NCBI GenBank assembly: GCA_016183225.1
Contig: JACPEZ010000047.1
Coordinates: forward strand, 1 to 58,904
Direction of reading: 5' to 3'
Length of the DNA: 58,904 nt
Source: Candidatus Daviesbacteria bacterium
GTDB lineage: Bacteria > Patescibacteriota > Microgenomatia > Daviesbacterales > UBA10151
The position numbers and the translations under genes were made by a program. Positions 34,386 through 42,114 of this stretch are shown piece after piece (the first letter of the stretch is position 1; every line of letters starts with the position of its first letter). The notes under the pieces were generated by a model. That model searched no databases. It had not been told where the DNA came from and was given only the letters and a program-made list of their open reading frames with translations.

Positions 34386-34736
34386 GGATTTTAACAAACC
34401 GCTTAAAACTCGAGCTGTTTCCATGTGTATTTCTAATATTTTCGCATAATCATCTTTACCAGTAAACTGTCTCTCATAAGCAAAATCAATAAAGAATTCT
34501 AATTCTGTTAAAGACCCCATTGCCATTTGGTAGAAATGCTTTCTATCCTTTAAGCCTCTTCTGCTATATCCTTCTGCAATATTAGCACAAACCGATAAAG
34601 CAGCCCGGCGCATTTGTGAAATCATTCCAAAAAGCTCATCTTTAGGGAATTTTGCTGTGATATCGTAAATTAAATGTGCCAACAAATTAGCTTTCTGCCA
34701 AGCAATGAGTTTTCTGTAGCCGCTATTGTTTCTCAT
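34380..34736 (-). CDS. S23-type four-helix-bundle protein, copy 2
   Basis: This 118-aa helical protein is of the same family as 23274-23663: GYRKLIAWQKANLLAHLIY, FPKDELFGMISQMRRAALSV and CANIAEGYSRRGLKDRKHF. Its ATG overlaps the stop of the upstream pilin-like gene (ATGA). That gene ends just where its relatives start their second membrane helix, so the S23 cassette seems to have entered and truncated it. Function unknown. Confidence 0.9.
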   Translation of the reverse strand: MRNNSGYRKLIAWQKANLLAHLIYDITAKFPKDELFGMISQMRRAALSVCANIAEGYSRRGLKDRKHFYQMAMGSLTELEFFIDFAYERQFTGKDDYAKILEIHMETARVLSGLLKST

Positions 34737-35812
34737 ACTTGGGCCGAAGTTAATCTTTCTCTGCCTGCCTGCAAAGTTTCCGGATTGCCTGCAGAAGTTA
34801 ACATCTGAAATGCCCCCAAAAGCATCATCAAAAATGCCAAACCCCCTCCAATGCCCAGGCCAAATTTTAATACATCCTGCACCAAATCCGCAGGATTGGT
34901 ATGTATACACCCAATGGCTGTTTTTATGGCCGGTTTTGCCGGGTCACATTCTAAACCTTTTCCAGAGGTACAAATTCCCAATGCGGCATCCTGCGTAGTG
35001 CAACCCTTTTTAAGGGTACCTGTATCGAGTACTCTGCCAGGTTTATCCGGTGTGCCTACAGTAAACTCCAAGGGGCAAAGGGGTTGTCCAAAACCTCCAA
35101 AGGGTCCAATATTGAGCCGGCGAATATCAATTTTGTGACGCCCCACTGTTTTCCAGGAAGTAGGTATTGCTATGGGACTAAAGTCTGGAGTATCCAAGTA
35201 AAGCAAAAGCTTTGGATCAAAGGAATCGTATGGTGTTGTTATGACACCGTCAAAAAACAATCTAAATTGCGACGTGATGGTGCTGGTTAAATTTTTCCCG
35301 GAAATCGTTAGGTTGGTGGCAGATGTAATTCCTTCTGTAGGTTTAAGCTCCAACTTACAAAGATTGTCGTTATCAACCACATCATAATAAGCCAGGCATT
35401 GGGGTACAGCCTGATTGTTGATAAGTGCGTGTAACACAATCTGTTTATTTTTTCCTTCGGAAAACTGACAGGGAGTAGTGCCGGGAATAAAGATTGACCG
35501 GTCAAGATCGTAAAAGATTTCATCTTCATTGAGCTTGGAGGCTGTGAATGTATAATCATTGACTCGCTGACCGGGGGCGAATGGCAGATCCCGGCAGTTA
35601 AATTCCATCCTGTAGATAGTACTGGCATTGCCTTGGCCCACATTGATAATAAACCTGGCTTTGCGCGTTTCATCTGTTAGAGGTTTACCGTCTGCCGGCT
35701 CTATCTTTACTGGACAGCTTGCTTGGGGGGCGGCTGATATTGAAGAAACACTGATAAGAAAAAATACAAAGAAGAATAATAACAGAAGCAGGATTTTAAT
35801 TATTTTCCCCAT
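34733..35812 (-). CDS. VirB2-like pilin paralogue 6 with large outer domain, C-terminally truncated
   Basis: The 359-aa product has a signal peptide (ILLLLLFFFVFFLISVSSIS), an outer domain of about 260 residues containing an Ig/IPT-like segment (EGITSATNLTISGKNLTSTI) and several Cys, then the first pilin helix (GGGLAFLMMLLGAFQMLTSAGNPETLQAGRE). It stops at RLTSAQV, whereas the paralogues continue into a second helix (RIINAIVGIILFAVAF). The missing helix coincides exactly with the S23 gene. It starts the leftward pilin block. Partial copies of its start region lie at 36764, 38053 and 39436. Confidence 0.8.
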   Translation of the reverse strand: MGKIIKILLLLLFFFVFFLISVSSISAAPQASCPVKIEPADGKPLTDETRKARFIINVGQGNASTIYRMEFNCRDLPFAPGQRVNDYTFTASKLNEDEIFYDLDRSIFIPGTTPCQFSEGKNKQIVLHALINNQAVPQCLAYYDVVDNDNLCKLELKPTEGITSATNLTISGKNLTSTITSQFRLFFDGVITTPYDSFDPKLLLYLDTPDFSPIAIPTSWKTVGRHKIDIRRLNIGPFGGFGQPLCPLEFTVGTPDKPGRVLDTGTLKKGCTTQDAALGICTSGKGLECDPAKPAIKTAIGCIHTNPADLVQDVLKFGLGIGGGLAFLMMLLGAFQMLTSAGNPETLQAGRERLTSAQV

Positions 35813-35828
35813 ATTTTTACCTTAGCAC
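35803..35828 (-). repeat. Boundary repeat A (start region of pilin paralogue 6)
   Basis: Twenty-six bases covering the first codons (ATGGGGAAAA) and preceding 16 bases (gtgctaaggtaaaaat) of the pilin-like gene. Copies B and C match all 26 bases; copy D matches part. Confidence 0.9.
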
Positions 35829-35880
35829 GGTTTTTGAAAAGAGTCCAGTTTCTTTGAGGAAAATGTGTTAAAATATTGAT

Positions 35881-36081
35881 ATGTGGGTATGGGATTACAA
35901 AATCAATAAAGCTTGGAAGCCAATAACAGATGACGGCTGGCAATGGTTTCTGGTGCGGAAAATTAATTATGGAGATTTTGCAGGCATTACAAAGGATATG
36001 TTAAAAAAATATTTTCCCAAAATTAAAAAATGGCTTGATTCGGGTAAGAAAACAATGATTGAAAATTTTCTACAGAGATGA
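35881..36081 (+). CDS. Small protein paired with AbiEii-like toxin (66 aa)
   Basis: This short aromatic- and Lys-rich protein (MWVWDYKINKAWKPITDDGW, then MLKKYFPKIKKWLDSGKK) has a look recalling DUF6922-type partners. It overlaps the following AbiEii-like gene by four bases (ATGA) and begins six bases after a TAAAAT box, so it is probably the antitoxin of a two-gene system. It is not an AbiEi winged-helix protein. The family assignment is tentative. Confidence 0.65.
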   Translation: MWVWDYKINKAWKPITDDGWQWFLVRKINYGDFAGITKDMLKKYFPKIKKWLDSGKKTMIENFLQR

Positions 36082-36752
36082 AGTTGACAACCGGTCAGAA
36101 AATAGCTTTGGATCTTATTGCCAAATCACCTATCACGAATAAGTTTTATTGGACAGGCGGCACCTTGCTGGCTTATTATTACTTCCAACATAGAAAATCG
36201 GAAGATTTGGATTTTTTTACCAAAGAAGAATTCTCGTTTGATGAAGTCAATCAATTTGTCCAAAATCTTAAAGGTAAAGCAGGGTTCAAAAGCGTGGAGT
36301 ACCAGAAAATTTTTGATAGGCATAAATTTCTGTTAAAAAATAAGGAAATTTTGAAAGTGGAATTTGTTTACTATAATCATCATAGAAATACATTGGGCAG
36401 AAGAAAGAAGGTTTTAGGGGTGTGGGCAGACTCTTTAAAAGACATTGCTGCCAATAAAACTTTGGCATATTTTGACAGAAATGAACCTAAAGACTTATTT
36501 GATATTTATTTTTTGTTAACAAAAGGCAGATTTACTTCAAAGCAGTTACTCGGATTGGTTTTTAAAAAATTCGGGGTGAAGCTTCCTGAAAGTTTGTTTT
36601 GGTCGGAGAGCTTTAAAAATATTAAACTGCTTTTTACAATAAAACCCCTGCTTCTGGAAAAAAATAACAAGGAACAGATGAGGCTACTAAATACTATTGA
36701 CAATTATTTTAAAGATCAATCAGCGCAATTCTTAAGAGATACTTTATCTTAA
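36078..36752 (+). CDS. AbiEii-family nucleotidyltransferase (second copy)
   Basis: The 224-aa product shows FYWTGGTLLAYYYFQHRKSEDLDFF, with the GG loop and DxD metal-binding residues of the AbiEii nucleotidyltransferase fold, then VWADSLKDIAANKTLAYFDRNEPKDLFDIYFL, the conserved K and D-x-x-D block. It is distant in sequence from the AbiEii at 26049. It sits with a 66-aa partner in a rightward pair between boundary repeats A and B and is convergent with the DUF4143 ATPase gene. Confidence 0.85.
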   Translation: MKLTTGQKIALDLIAKSPITNKFYWTGGTLLAYYYFQHRKSEDLDFFTKEEFSFDEVNQFVQNLKGKAGFKSVEYQKIFDRHKFLLKNKEILKVEFVYYNHHRNTLGRRKKVLGVWADSLKDIAANKTLAYFDRNEPKDLFDIYFLLTKGRFTSKQLLGLVFKKFGVKLPESLFWSESFKNIKLLFTIKPLLLEKNNKEQMRLLNTIDNYFKDQSAQFLRDTLS

Positions 36753-36763
36753 GATAATAAGAT

Positions 36764-36808
36764 TTTTCCCCATATTTTTACCTTAGCACAAATTTAATTT
36801 AGGGTCTA
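36764..36808 (-). repeat. Boundary repeat B
   Basis: Forty-five bases identical to 38053-38097. The first 26 match repeat A, including the ATGGGGAAAA start of the pilin-like gene. The far end overlaps the stop codon of the DUF4143 ATPase gene (36806-36808). It carries TAGACC, a 17-base spacer and TAAGGT, which could be a displaced promoter. Confidence 0.92.
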
Positions 36809-37945
36809 GTTGTTTAAGAATTGTTCAAAATTATTCGGATAGATAATCTTATAAGTACTGTTTTTATAAACAGAGGTAAATTCTTTCCCCGCTGAAGTCA
36901 GTGTGGTTTTTTTGGGTGTGAACTTAAACTCAAAGGCTGTAAGCCTGCCTTCTTTTTCCTCGATTAAATCAATCTCCTTTTGGTCATAAGTGCGCCAAAA
37001 GTATAGATTAGCAACCTTTCTGCTGTTTTCAAGGGTTTTTAATCTTTCTATTACGCACAGGTTTTCAAACATTACTCCTTTATCTGTGCGCAAATTTAAT
37101 GGGTTAAAATTACGTATTAGAGCATTACGGAGACCCAAATCTACAAAGTAATATTTGGAGGTTTTAGAAATTTCTTTGCGTAAATTACGGCTGAACCCCC
37201 GAATATTAATAATTACAAACATTTTTCCCAAAAGGTCTAAATACTTCTCAACTATAATTTTCGAAAGCGATAAATTTTGCGCCAGTTCCTGAATGGATAC
37301 CTCGCTGCCGATTTGTAAAGCAAGAAGAGATAGCAAATCAATAATTTTTTTAGGTTTACGTATTGTTTCAAAGCTTAAGACATCTTTATACAAGTAATTA
37401 TTGATCAGTTCGTTAAGGTAAAGCTCTTTTTCCGCTTCAGAGGAAAGAGTGATAACCTTTGGGTATAGGCCAAACCGCAAAAATTCCCCGATTTTGGCAG
37501 GTACTGTTTCAAGTATATTTTTTGGCACTTCCGGTACTCCGAGAGGGTAGAGTGTAAAAGTGACAGACCTGCCTGTTAAAGGCTCGTTGATTTTATTTGC
37601 CAAATCAAAGGATGAAGAGCCTGAAGCTATAATGTGTATTTTTAGCGAGTCGAAAAGCAATTTTAGAACCAGACCAATGTTTTGAATTCTTTGAGCTTCG
37701 TCTATGACTAGCAGTTTATTTGCGCCAACGATCTTTTTTAACCGGTCCAAATCAGCTATACCAAACAATTCTTGCGTACGAAGATCGTCACCGGTAAAAA
37801 TTAAACACGTTGATTTAATTCCGTTTAATAATTGATTAATTAGGGTTGTTTTACCGGATTGTCTGGGTCCGTAAATTATAATTATTTTAGGCTCACCCAT
37901 GAGCTGTTTTTGAATTCTGGTAAGTATACTTCTATCAATTAGCAT
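36806..37945 (-). CDS. AAA+ ATPase with DUF4143 domain, copy 1
   Basis: The 379-aa product has Walker A IIIYGPRQSGKTTLINQL and Walker B KLLVIDEAQRIQNIG in an AAA_14-type domain, a winged-helix middle part, and a C-terminal DUF4143 region with a PD-(D/E)xK-like pattern (KEIDLIEEKEGRLTAFEFK). Such proteins are common in archaea and CPR genomes; function unknown. ATG 37945 lies six bases after a near-consensus promoter. The upstream extension to 38029 runs through that promoter and was rejected. The gene is bounded by repeats B and C. Confidence 0.87.
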   Translation of the reverse strand: MLIDRSILTRIQKQLMGEPKIIIIYGPRQSGKTTLINQLLNGIKSTCLIFTGDDLRTQELFGIADLDRLKKIVGANKLLVIDEAQRIQNIGLVLKLLFDSLKIHIIASGSSSFDLANKINEPLTGRSVTFTLYPLGVPEVPKNILETVPAKIGEFLRFGLYPKVITLSSEAEKELYLNELINNYLYKDVLSFETIRKPKKIIDLLSLLALQIGSEVSIQELAQNLSLSKIIVEKYLDLLGKMFVIINIRGFSRNLRKEISKTSKYYFVDLGLRNALIRNFNPLNLRTDKGVMFENLCVIERLKTLENSRKVANLYFWRTYDQKEIDLIEEKEGRLTAFEFKFTPKKTTLTSAGKEFTSVYKNSTYKIIYPNNFEQFLNN

Positions 37946-37951
37946 AAATTG

Positions 37952-37980
37952 AGTATAGTATAGTTTACTTAATTTGTCAA
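37952..37980 (-). promoter_or_regulatory. Promoter of DUF4143 ATPase copy 1
   Basis: Read leftward: TTGACA (37975-37980), a 17-base spacer, TATACT (37952-37957), six bases, then ATG 37945. Almost perfect sigma70 promoter; transcription should start at or next to the ATG. Confidence 0.8.
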
Positions 37981-38052
37981 GAGGGAGAATATGGTAGCCC
38001 CGAACATTATTTTGGGAAAGTTTTAACAATATCCGTTTCTAATAATACCATA

Positions 38053-38097
38053 TTTTCCCCATATTTTTACCTTAGCACAAATTTAATTTAGGGTCTA
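38053..38097 (-). repeat. Boundary repeat C
   Basis: Forty-five bases identical to repeat B, ending four bases short of the stop codon of the second DUF4143 ATPase gene. Confidence 0.92.
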
Positions 38098-38101
38098 CTT
38101 C

Positions 38102-39355
38102 TTAAAATTTTTTATCAATCAATTCAAAGAATGGAAGAATATAGATTTTGGTTTTATCTATCAAGGTCTTGAAATTTCTGCCAAGATGTACGACATATCC
38201 TTTTCCAGGTTTATACTTTGCCGCAAAATTTCTGAAAGAACGCGTAAGTTCAATTTTTTTCATCTTTGAATATTTTATCTCAATTGGCGTAATCTCCAGT
38301 CCTTTTTCCAAGACAAAGTCAACTTCTGCCTGATCGCGCGTCCTCCAAAAGTGGATTTGGGTGAGTGCTGACTCAAGCTGCATCCGCAGCATATTAAAAA
38401 CAAAGTTCTCAAATAGATGCCCGCTTAATGGAGACGGGATTCGGGGCAATCCGAAAAGCCCCAGGAGCCAATTACGAAGTCCGATGTCGTAAAAATAATA
38501 TATTGGCGCTTTGGTAATTTCTTTTCTGGTGTTTCTGTAATATGGTGTGACCTTTTTAAGGATAAAAGTTTGCTCCAAATACCACAAATAATGCTTGACA
38601 GTTTTTTCGTCAAGATCAACGGTTGACGAAAGCTCTGTTAAATTAATAAGACTGCCAATCTGTGAGGCAATGATTTTCAAAAGATTACCTAAAGCCTCTG
38701 TTTTTTCCAGGCGCAGCAGGTCTCTTAAATCTCTATCTATATAACTTTGGTAAATCTCCTGCATTTCGCTTTGTTTCAAAGAGACGGAGTCTGATAAGAC
38801 TACCCGCGGGTATCCTCCAAAAACCATGTATTCAGAAAGTAAATGTTCGGTTTTGGCTTTTTCCACAATAAAAAAATCATTTAACTTGTCTTCATAGTGA
38901 TAATTGGTTTTATAATTGACAAATTCCTCAAAACTTATCGGTTCAATAATAAAGAGTTGTTTCCTTCCTGCCATCGACTCCGGTATTTTTGCTTTAAGCT
39001 CAAGGCTTCCTGAACCTGAAATAATAAATTTATGCGGTAGGCGCATATCAAAGATGCCTTTTAAGAAAAGCCCGGCATTTTCTTTGCGCTGAATTTCATC
39101 AATAAAAACAAATGCTTTTTCCCTGCCTGCCACAAGATTGATATACGAAAGCAAGGCGGCTTGCGAGGCGACCTTCAATGCATCCTCCTCATTATCCAGG
39201 TTTAACCAGATTGTTTTTTTACTCTCGTTTGCCAACATCTCTTGCAAAATCTGCATTAAATAGGTTTTTCCCACCTGTCTGGGACCAGTAATAATAGTCA
39301 TCTGGTCTGAGAAAAGATGGCGCACGAGCAGGGCAAGTATTTTTCTTTTAATCAT
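38102..39355 (-). CDS. AAA+ ATPase with DUF4143 domain, copy 2
   Basis: The 417-aa product has Walker A TIITGPRQVGKTYLMQIL, Walker B AFVFIDEIQRKENAG and a C-terminal DUF4143/nuclease-like pattern (AEVDFVLEKGLEITPIEIKYSK). It resembles copy 1 in layout but differs strongly in sequence, so the two are not a recent duplication. The ATG lies eight bases after TAAAAT (39364-39369), with TTGACT 16 bases further upstream (39386-39391). It is bounded by repeats C and D. Confidence 0.87.
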   Translation of the reverse strand: MIKRKILALLVRHLFSDQMTIITGPRQVGKTYLMQILQEMLANESKKTIWLNLDNEEDALKVASQAALLSYINLVAGREKAFVFIDEIQRKENAGLFLKGIFDMRLPHKFIISGSGSLELKAKIPESMAGRKQLFIIEPISFEEFVNYKTNYHYEDKLNDFFIVEKAKTEHLLSEYMVFGGYPRVVLSDSVSLKQSEMQEIYQSYIDRDLRDLLRLEKTEALGNLLKIIASQIGSLINLTELSSTVDLDEKTVKHYLWYLEQTFILKKVTPYYRNTRKEITKAPIYYFYDIGLRNWLLGLFGLPRIPSPLSGHLFENFVFNMLRMQLESALTQIHFWRTRDQAEVDFVLEKGLEITPIEIKYSKMKKIELTRSFRNFAAKYKPGKGYVVHLGRNFKTLIDKTKIYILPFFELIDKKF

Positions 39356-39363
39356 ATATTCCT

Positions 39364-39391
39364 ATTTTAGTACCTTTTTTCCAGGAGTCAA
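39364..39391 (-). promoter_or_regulatory. Promoter of DUF4143 ATPase copy 2
   Basis: Read leftward: TTGACT (39386-39391), a 16-base spacer, TAAAAT (39364-39369), eight bases to ATG 39355. The -35 box lies in a heptamer-like stretch (gagtcaa, gtaacga). Confidence 0.6.
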
Positions 39392-39435
39392 GTAACGAAA
39401 TAGTCGGGTAAAATATCAAAACCGAATTGTCCATT

Positions 39436-39456
39436 ATTTTTACCTTAGCACAAATT
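39436..39456 (-). repeat. Boundary repeat D
   Basis: Twenty-one bases (read leftward aatttgtgctaaggtaaaaa plus one) matching the promoter part of repeats B and C but lacking the ATGGGG part. It lies just upstream of the SpoIID-like gene and marks the right edge of the accessory island. Confidence 0.8.
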
Positions 39457-39472
39457 AGACGGCAATGATAAA

Positions 39473-41203
39473 ATGAAGAATATGTTTAAAAGTAAGTTTA
39501 TCCTGGCATTTGCGATCTTTTTTTTCTTGCTACTTGCTACTTACTACTTACTACCAACAGTCCGGGCCGATGAAATTGAGGATTTGCAAAGGCAGATTGA
39601 TGAGCTGAATAAGGCCCGGGAGCTGTCTGTTAAAGCTACCACCCCCCTGGAAGGGCAACTGTCCTCTTTACAAAGGCAGCTTGCCCAGATTCAATCAAGC
39701 ATTAACGCTCTTTCCGCAAATATAAAAACAAAACAGCAGGAGCTGGATTTAAGGGAGGAAAAACTGGCTTTGCAGCAGGCTCTTTTAGATAAACGGGTCC
39801 GCTCCTATTACATCCGCTCGTACCTCGCAGACCCTTTACTGGTTATCCTGTCCTCTTTTCAGTCGGGCGATCTTTTCCGGGAGCTGTCTTTCCGCCAGTC
39901 TGTGGCCCGGGAAGACCGCCGGATCATTGCCAGCGTTACCGGGGAAATGCTGGATTTACTGACTCAAAAAGACAAGCTGGAAAAAGATAAAGTCAAGTTG
40001 GCTTCTTTTCAGGTAGAGGTTGACAAAAATGCCAAGTTTTTAGGGGGAGAAATAACAACAGCCAAAAAATATCAGGCCGAACTGTCCACCAAAATTGCCC
40101 GGTTATCTGCCCGCCAGCAGGCCATTATTGCTCAAAGACAAGCCTCTTTAAATTTACCCACTTCTTTGGGAGCCGGGCCGCTTTTTTGTACGGATGACCG
40201 AAAGCTTGATCCGGGTTTTTCCCCGGCTTTTGCCTTTTTTACCTATGGCATTCCCCACCGGGTGGGCATGAACCAGTATGGCGCCTACGGCCGGGCCAAC
40301 GCCGGAGCAAACCATGAGGATATTTTAAGAGCCTATTTTCAAGACTTTTCTTTCGAACAAAAAGGCAATATCAATATTTCGGTTCAGGGATACGGCTCAA
40401 TGCCTTTGGAAACTTATCTGTTGGGCATTTATGAAATGCCTGATTCCTTCCCCATGGAGGCTTTAAAAGCGCAGGTCATTGCCGCCCGCTCCTATGCCCT
40501 TTCGTACACCGGCAGCGGATCAAAAGAAATCTGCACCAGCCAGCAGTGCCAGGTTTACAAAGGCGGCAATAAAGGCGGCAACTGGGAGCAGGCAGTCAAA
40601 TCTACCGATGGCAAAACCATGATTTCCGGCGGCTCGCCGGTGACGGCCTGGTATTCTTCCACTGACGGAGGATATACTTTTTCTTCATCCGATGTGGGCT
40701 GGTCTGCCCGCTCTTTTACCAAAAGAGTGCGAGATACCAACGGAGATATCTCCAGCTTTGCCGATTTACAGGCCAAAGCCTATGACCGGGATTCCCCCTG
40801 TTTTTATGCTGCCCAGGGAGTAAGATCTCAATATGCCAAGAGCGCCTGGCTCAAATCAGAAGAGGTGGCTGATATTGCCAATGTCATTATGCTAATCAAA
40901 GCAGATTCCGGAGTGTCATCCCATCTTTATCAAACCGATAAACCCAACCCGGAAGGAGGAGAAACCTGGAATGAAGATCGAGTCAGACAGGAGCTTCGCT
41001 CAAGAGGCAGCAGTCCTTTTAACAGTGTTTCATCAGTTTCAGTGTCGGCGGATTTTTCCTCCGGGCAGATTACTTCAGTGACAGTGTCGGGTGACCGGGG
41101 TGCGGAAACTTTTAACGGCAGCGAGTTTAAAAATTTCTTTAATCTGCGTGCCCCGGCCAATATCCAGATTGTGGGACCATTATTTTCTGTAGAACAGAAA
41201 TAA
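39473..41203 (+). CDS. Secreted SpoIID/LytB-domain protein with coiled coil
   Basis: The 576-aa product has a signal peptide (residues 1-32), a long coiled coil (about 33-215, as in CwlO/PcsB-type cell-wall proteins) and a SpoIID domain from about residue 255. That domain shows MPLETYLLGIYEMPDSFPME and ALKAQVIAARSYALSY, the SpoIID/LytB signature with its acidic catalytic residue, plus CTSQQCQVYKG and AWYSSTDGGYT. SpoIID proteins cleave glycan strands, so a role in cell-wall remodelling or division is likely. The hydrophobic end of the signal peptide is built from a heptamer repeat (39526-39553). Confidence 0.87.
   Translation: MKNMFKSKFILAFAIFFFLLLATYYLLPTVRADEIEDLQRQIDELNKARELSVKATTPLEGQLSSLQRQLAQIQSSINALSANIKTKQQELDLREEKLALQQALLDKRVRSYYIRSYLADPLLVILSSFQSGDLFRELSFRQSVAREDRRIIASVTGEMLDLLTQKDKLEKDKVKLASFQVEVDKNAKFLGGEITTAKKYQAELSTKIARLSARQQAIIAQRQASLNLPTSLGAGPLFCTDDRKLDPGFSPAFAFFTYGIPHRVGMNQYGAYGRANAGANHEDILRAYFQDFSFEQKGNINISVQGYGSMPLETYLLGIYEMPDSFPMEALKAQVIAARSYALSYTGSGSKEICTSQQCQVYKGGNKGGNWEQAVKSTDGKTMISGGSPVTAWYSSTDGGYTFSSSDVGWSARSFTKRVRDTNGDISSFADLQAKAYDRDSPCFYAAQGVRSQYAKSAWLKSEEVADIANVIMLIKADSGVSSHLYQTDKPNPEGGETWNEDRVRQELRSRGSSPFNSVSSVSVSADFSSGQITSVTVSGDRGAETFNGSEFKNFFNLRAPANIQIVGPLFSVEQK
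39526..39553. repeat. Heptamer repeat in a signal peptide (cttgcta/cttacta)
   Basis: Two cttgcta units followed by two cttacta units encode the LLLATYYLLPT part of the SpoIID-like protein's signal peptide. Confidence 0.9.
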
Positions 41204-41204
41204 A

Positions 41205-41306
41205 TTCGAAGCACGAAATCCGAAATACTAAACAAATTCTAAATTTTGAAAATTCGAATTTCAAAAATTGTTTCGAATTTCGAAATTGGAATTTCGAATT
41301 TAGAAA
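41205..41306. repeat. Intergenic degenerate heptamer tract (attcgaa family)
   Basis: About fourteen 7-base units (attcgaa, gcacgaa, atccgaa and relatives, then mirrored cgaattt units) fill the gap between the SpoIID-like and PH-domain genes. The end supplies part of the next gene's promoter. Confidence 0.85.
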
Positions 41307-41315
41307 GAGTATACT
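41286..41315 (+). promoter_or_regulatory. Promoter of the PH-domain gene
   Basis: TTGGAA (41286-41291), an 18-base spacer, TATACT (41310-41315), nine bases, then ATG 41325. Confidence 0.5.
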
Positions 41316-41324
41316 CTTTTTGCT

Positions 41325-41900
41325 ATGTTTTCTGCTTATGTTGAAAATCCGCAAAATTGCCGTTTTGAGGGCCAGGATCCGGATGAAAAAATCCTGCTTT
41401 TGCTGCGCGCCCATCCCATTGTCAATTTAGCCTGGATCATCCCGGCCCTGCTGCTTTTTTTCCTGCCCTTTTTCCTGCCCAAAATTTTTTCGCTTTTAAA
41501 TTTAAATCTTTTGGCCCTTCCCCAAACCTTTAAAATAGTGTTTTTAATCATCAACTATTTGCTGATTTTAACCATTGCTTTTGAGGGTTTTTTGCACTGG
41601 TATTTTAATGTTTACATTGTCACCGATAAAAATGTGGTTGATGTTGATTTTCACTCCATTCTTTTTAAAAATATTGATGTGGCGCCTCTTCGCAACATTG
41701 AAGATACCTCCTCATCCATGGGCGGGATTTTAAGATCTATTTTTCACTACGGCGATGTATTGATCCAGACAGCCGGCACCTCCAGGAATATTGATCTGGA
41801 ATCTGTGCCCAGGCCCCATCATGTGGCTGATTTTATCTTGGATGAAGCGCACAAACTCTACGGGAGGGGAGATCGCCATGCCGACGGCCACCCCAGCTGA
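41325..41900 (+). CDS. Bacterial PH-domain membrane protein
   Basis: The 191-aa product has two membrane helices (about residues 36-58 and 65-90) followed by a bPH_2-type pleckstrin-like domain (YIVTDKNVVDVDFHSILFKNIDV, then GDVLIQTAGTSRNIDLESVP). Proteins of this layout are common in Gram-positive and CPR bacteria; their role is mostly unknown. The 3' end overlaps the next small gene by 23 bases and carries its ribosome site (gggagggga). Confidence 0.78.
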   Translation: MFSAYVENPQNCRFEGQDPDEKILLLLRAHPIVNLAWIIPALLLFFLPFFLPKIFSLLNLNLLALPQTFKIVFLIINYLLILTIAFEGFLHWYFNVYIVTDKNVVDVDFHSILFKNIDVAPLRNIEDTSSSMGGILRSIFHYGDVLIQTAGTSRNIDLESVPRPHHVADFILDEAHKLYGRGDRHADGHPS

Positions 41901-42114
41901 TTTATTGGTCACAAAGGAATTTTTGCTGGTTGTGAAAATTGCCATTTTGATAATTTTGGCATTTTACGCTATATTTGCTCTGATGGTGATAAGACAGGTG
42001 GATTTGATGAGTAAAACTTTAATTACTCAAGTTTCCCCGATCCTCTCGGCCTTTTCTATTTTGCATGCCGGAGTGGCCATTGGTTTGATCGTCTTGGCCT
42101 GGGGAATTTTATGA
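41878..42114 (+). CDS. Small two-helix membrane protein (78 aa)
   Basis: A short protein with two hydrophobic helices (FLLVVKIAILIILAFYAIFALMV and FSILHAGVAIGLIVLAWGIL). ATG 41878 has a strong ribosome site and overlaps the preceding gene by 23 bases. Its stop overlaps the next start (ATGA). I cannot name the family with confidence; related two-helix proteins are found next to PH-domain genes in CPR genomes. Confidence 0.62.
   Translation: MPTATPADLLVTKEFLLVVKIAILIILAFYAIFALMVIRQVDLMSKTLITQVSPILSAFSILHAGVAIGLIVLAWGIL

Noticed and set aside
36806..38029. Longer start for DUF4143 ATPase copy 1
   Set aside because: The extra 28 residues overlap a near-consensus promoter; translation from 37945 fits much better.
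35803..39456. Insertion sequences as cause of the boundary repeats
   Set aside because: No transposase gene and no terminal inverted repeats are present; the repeated sequence is that of a neighbouring gene's start.
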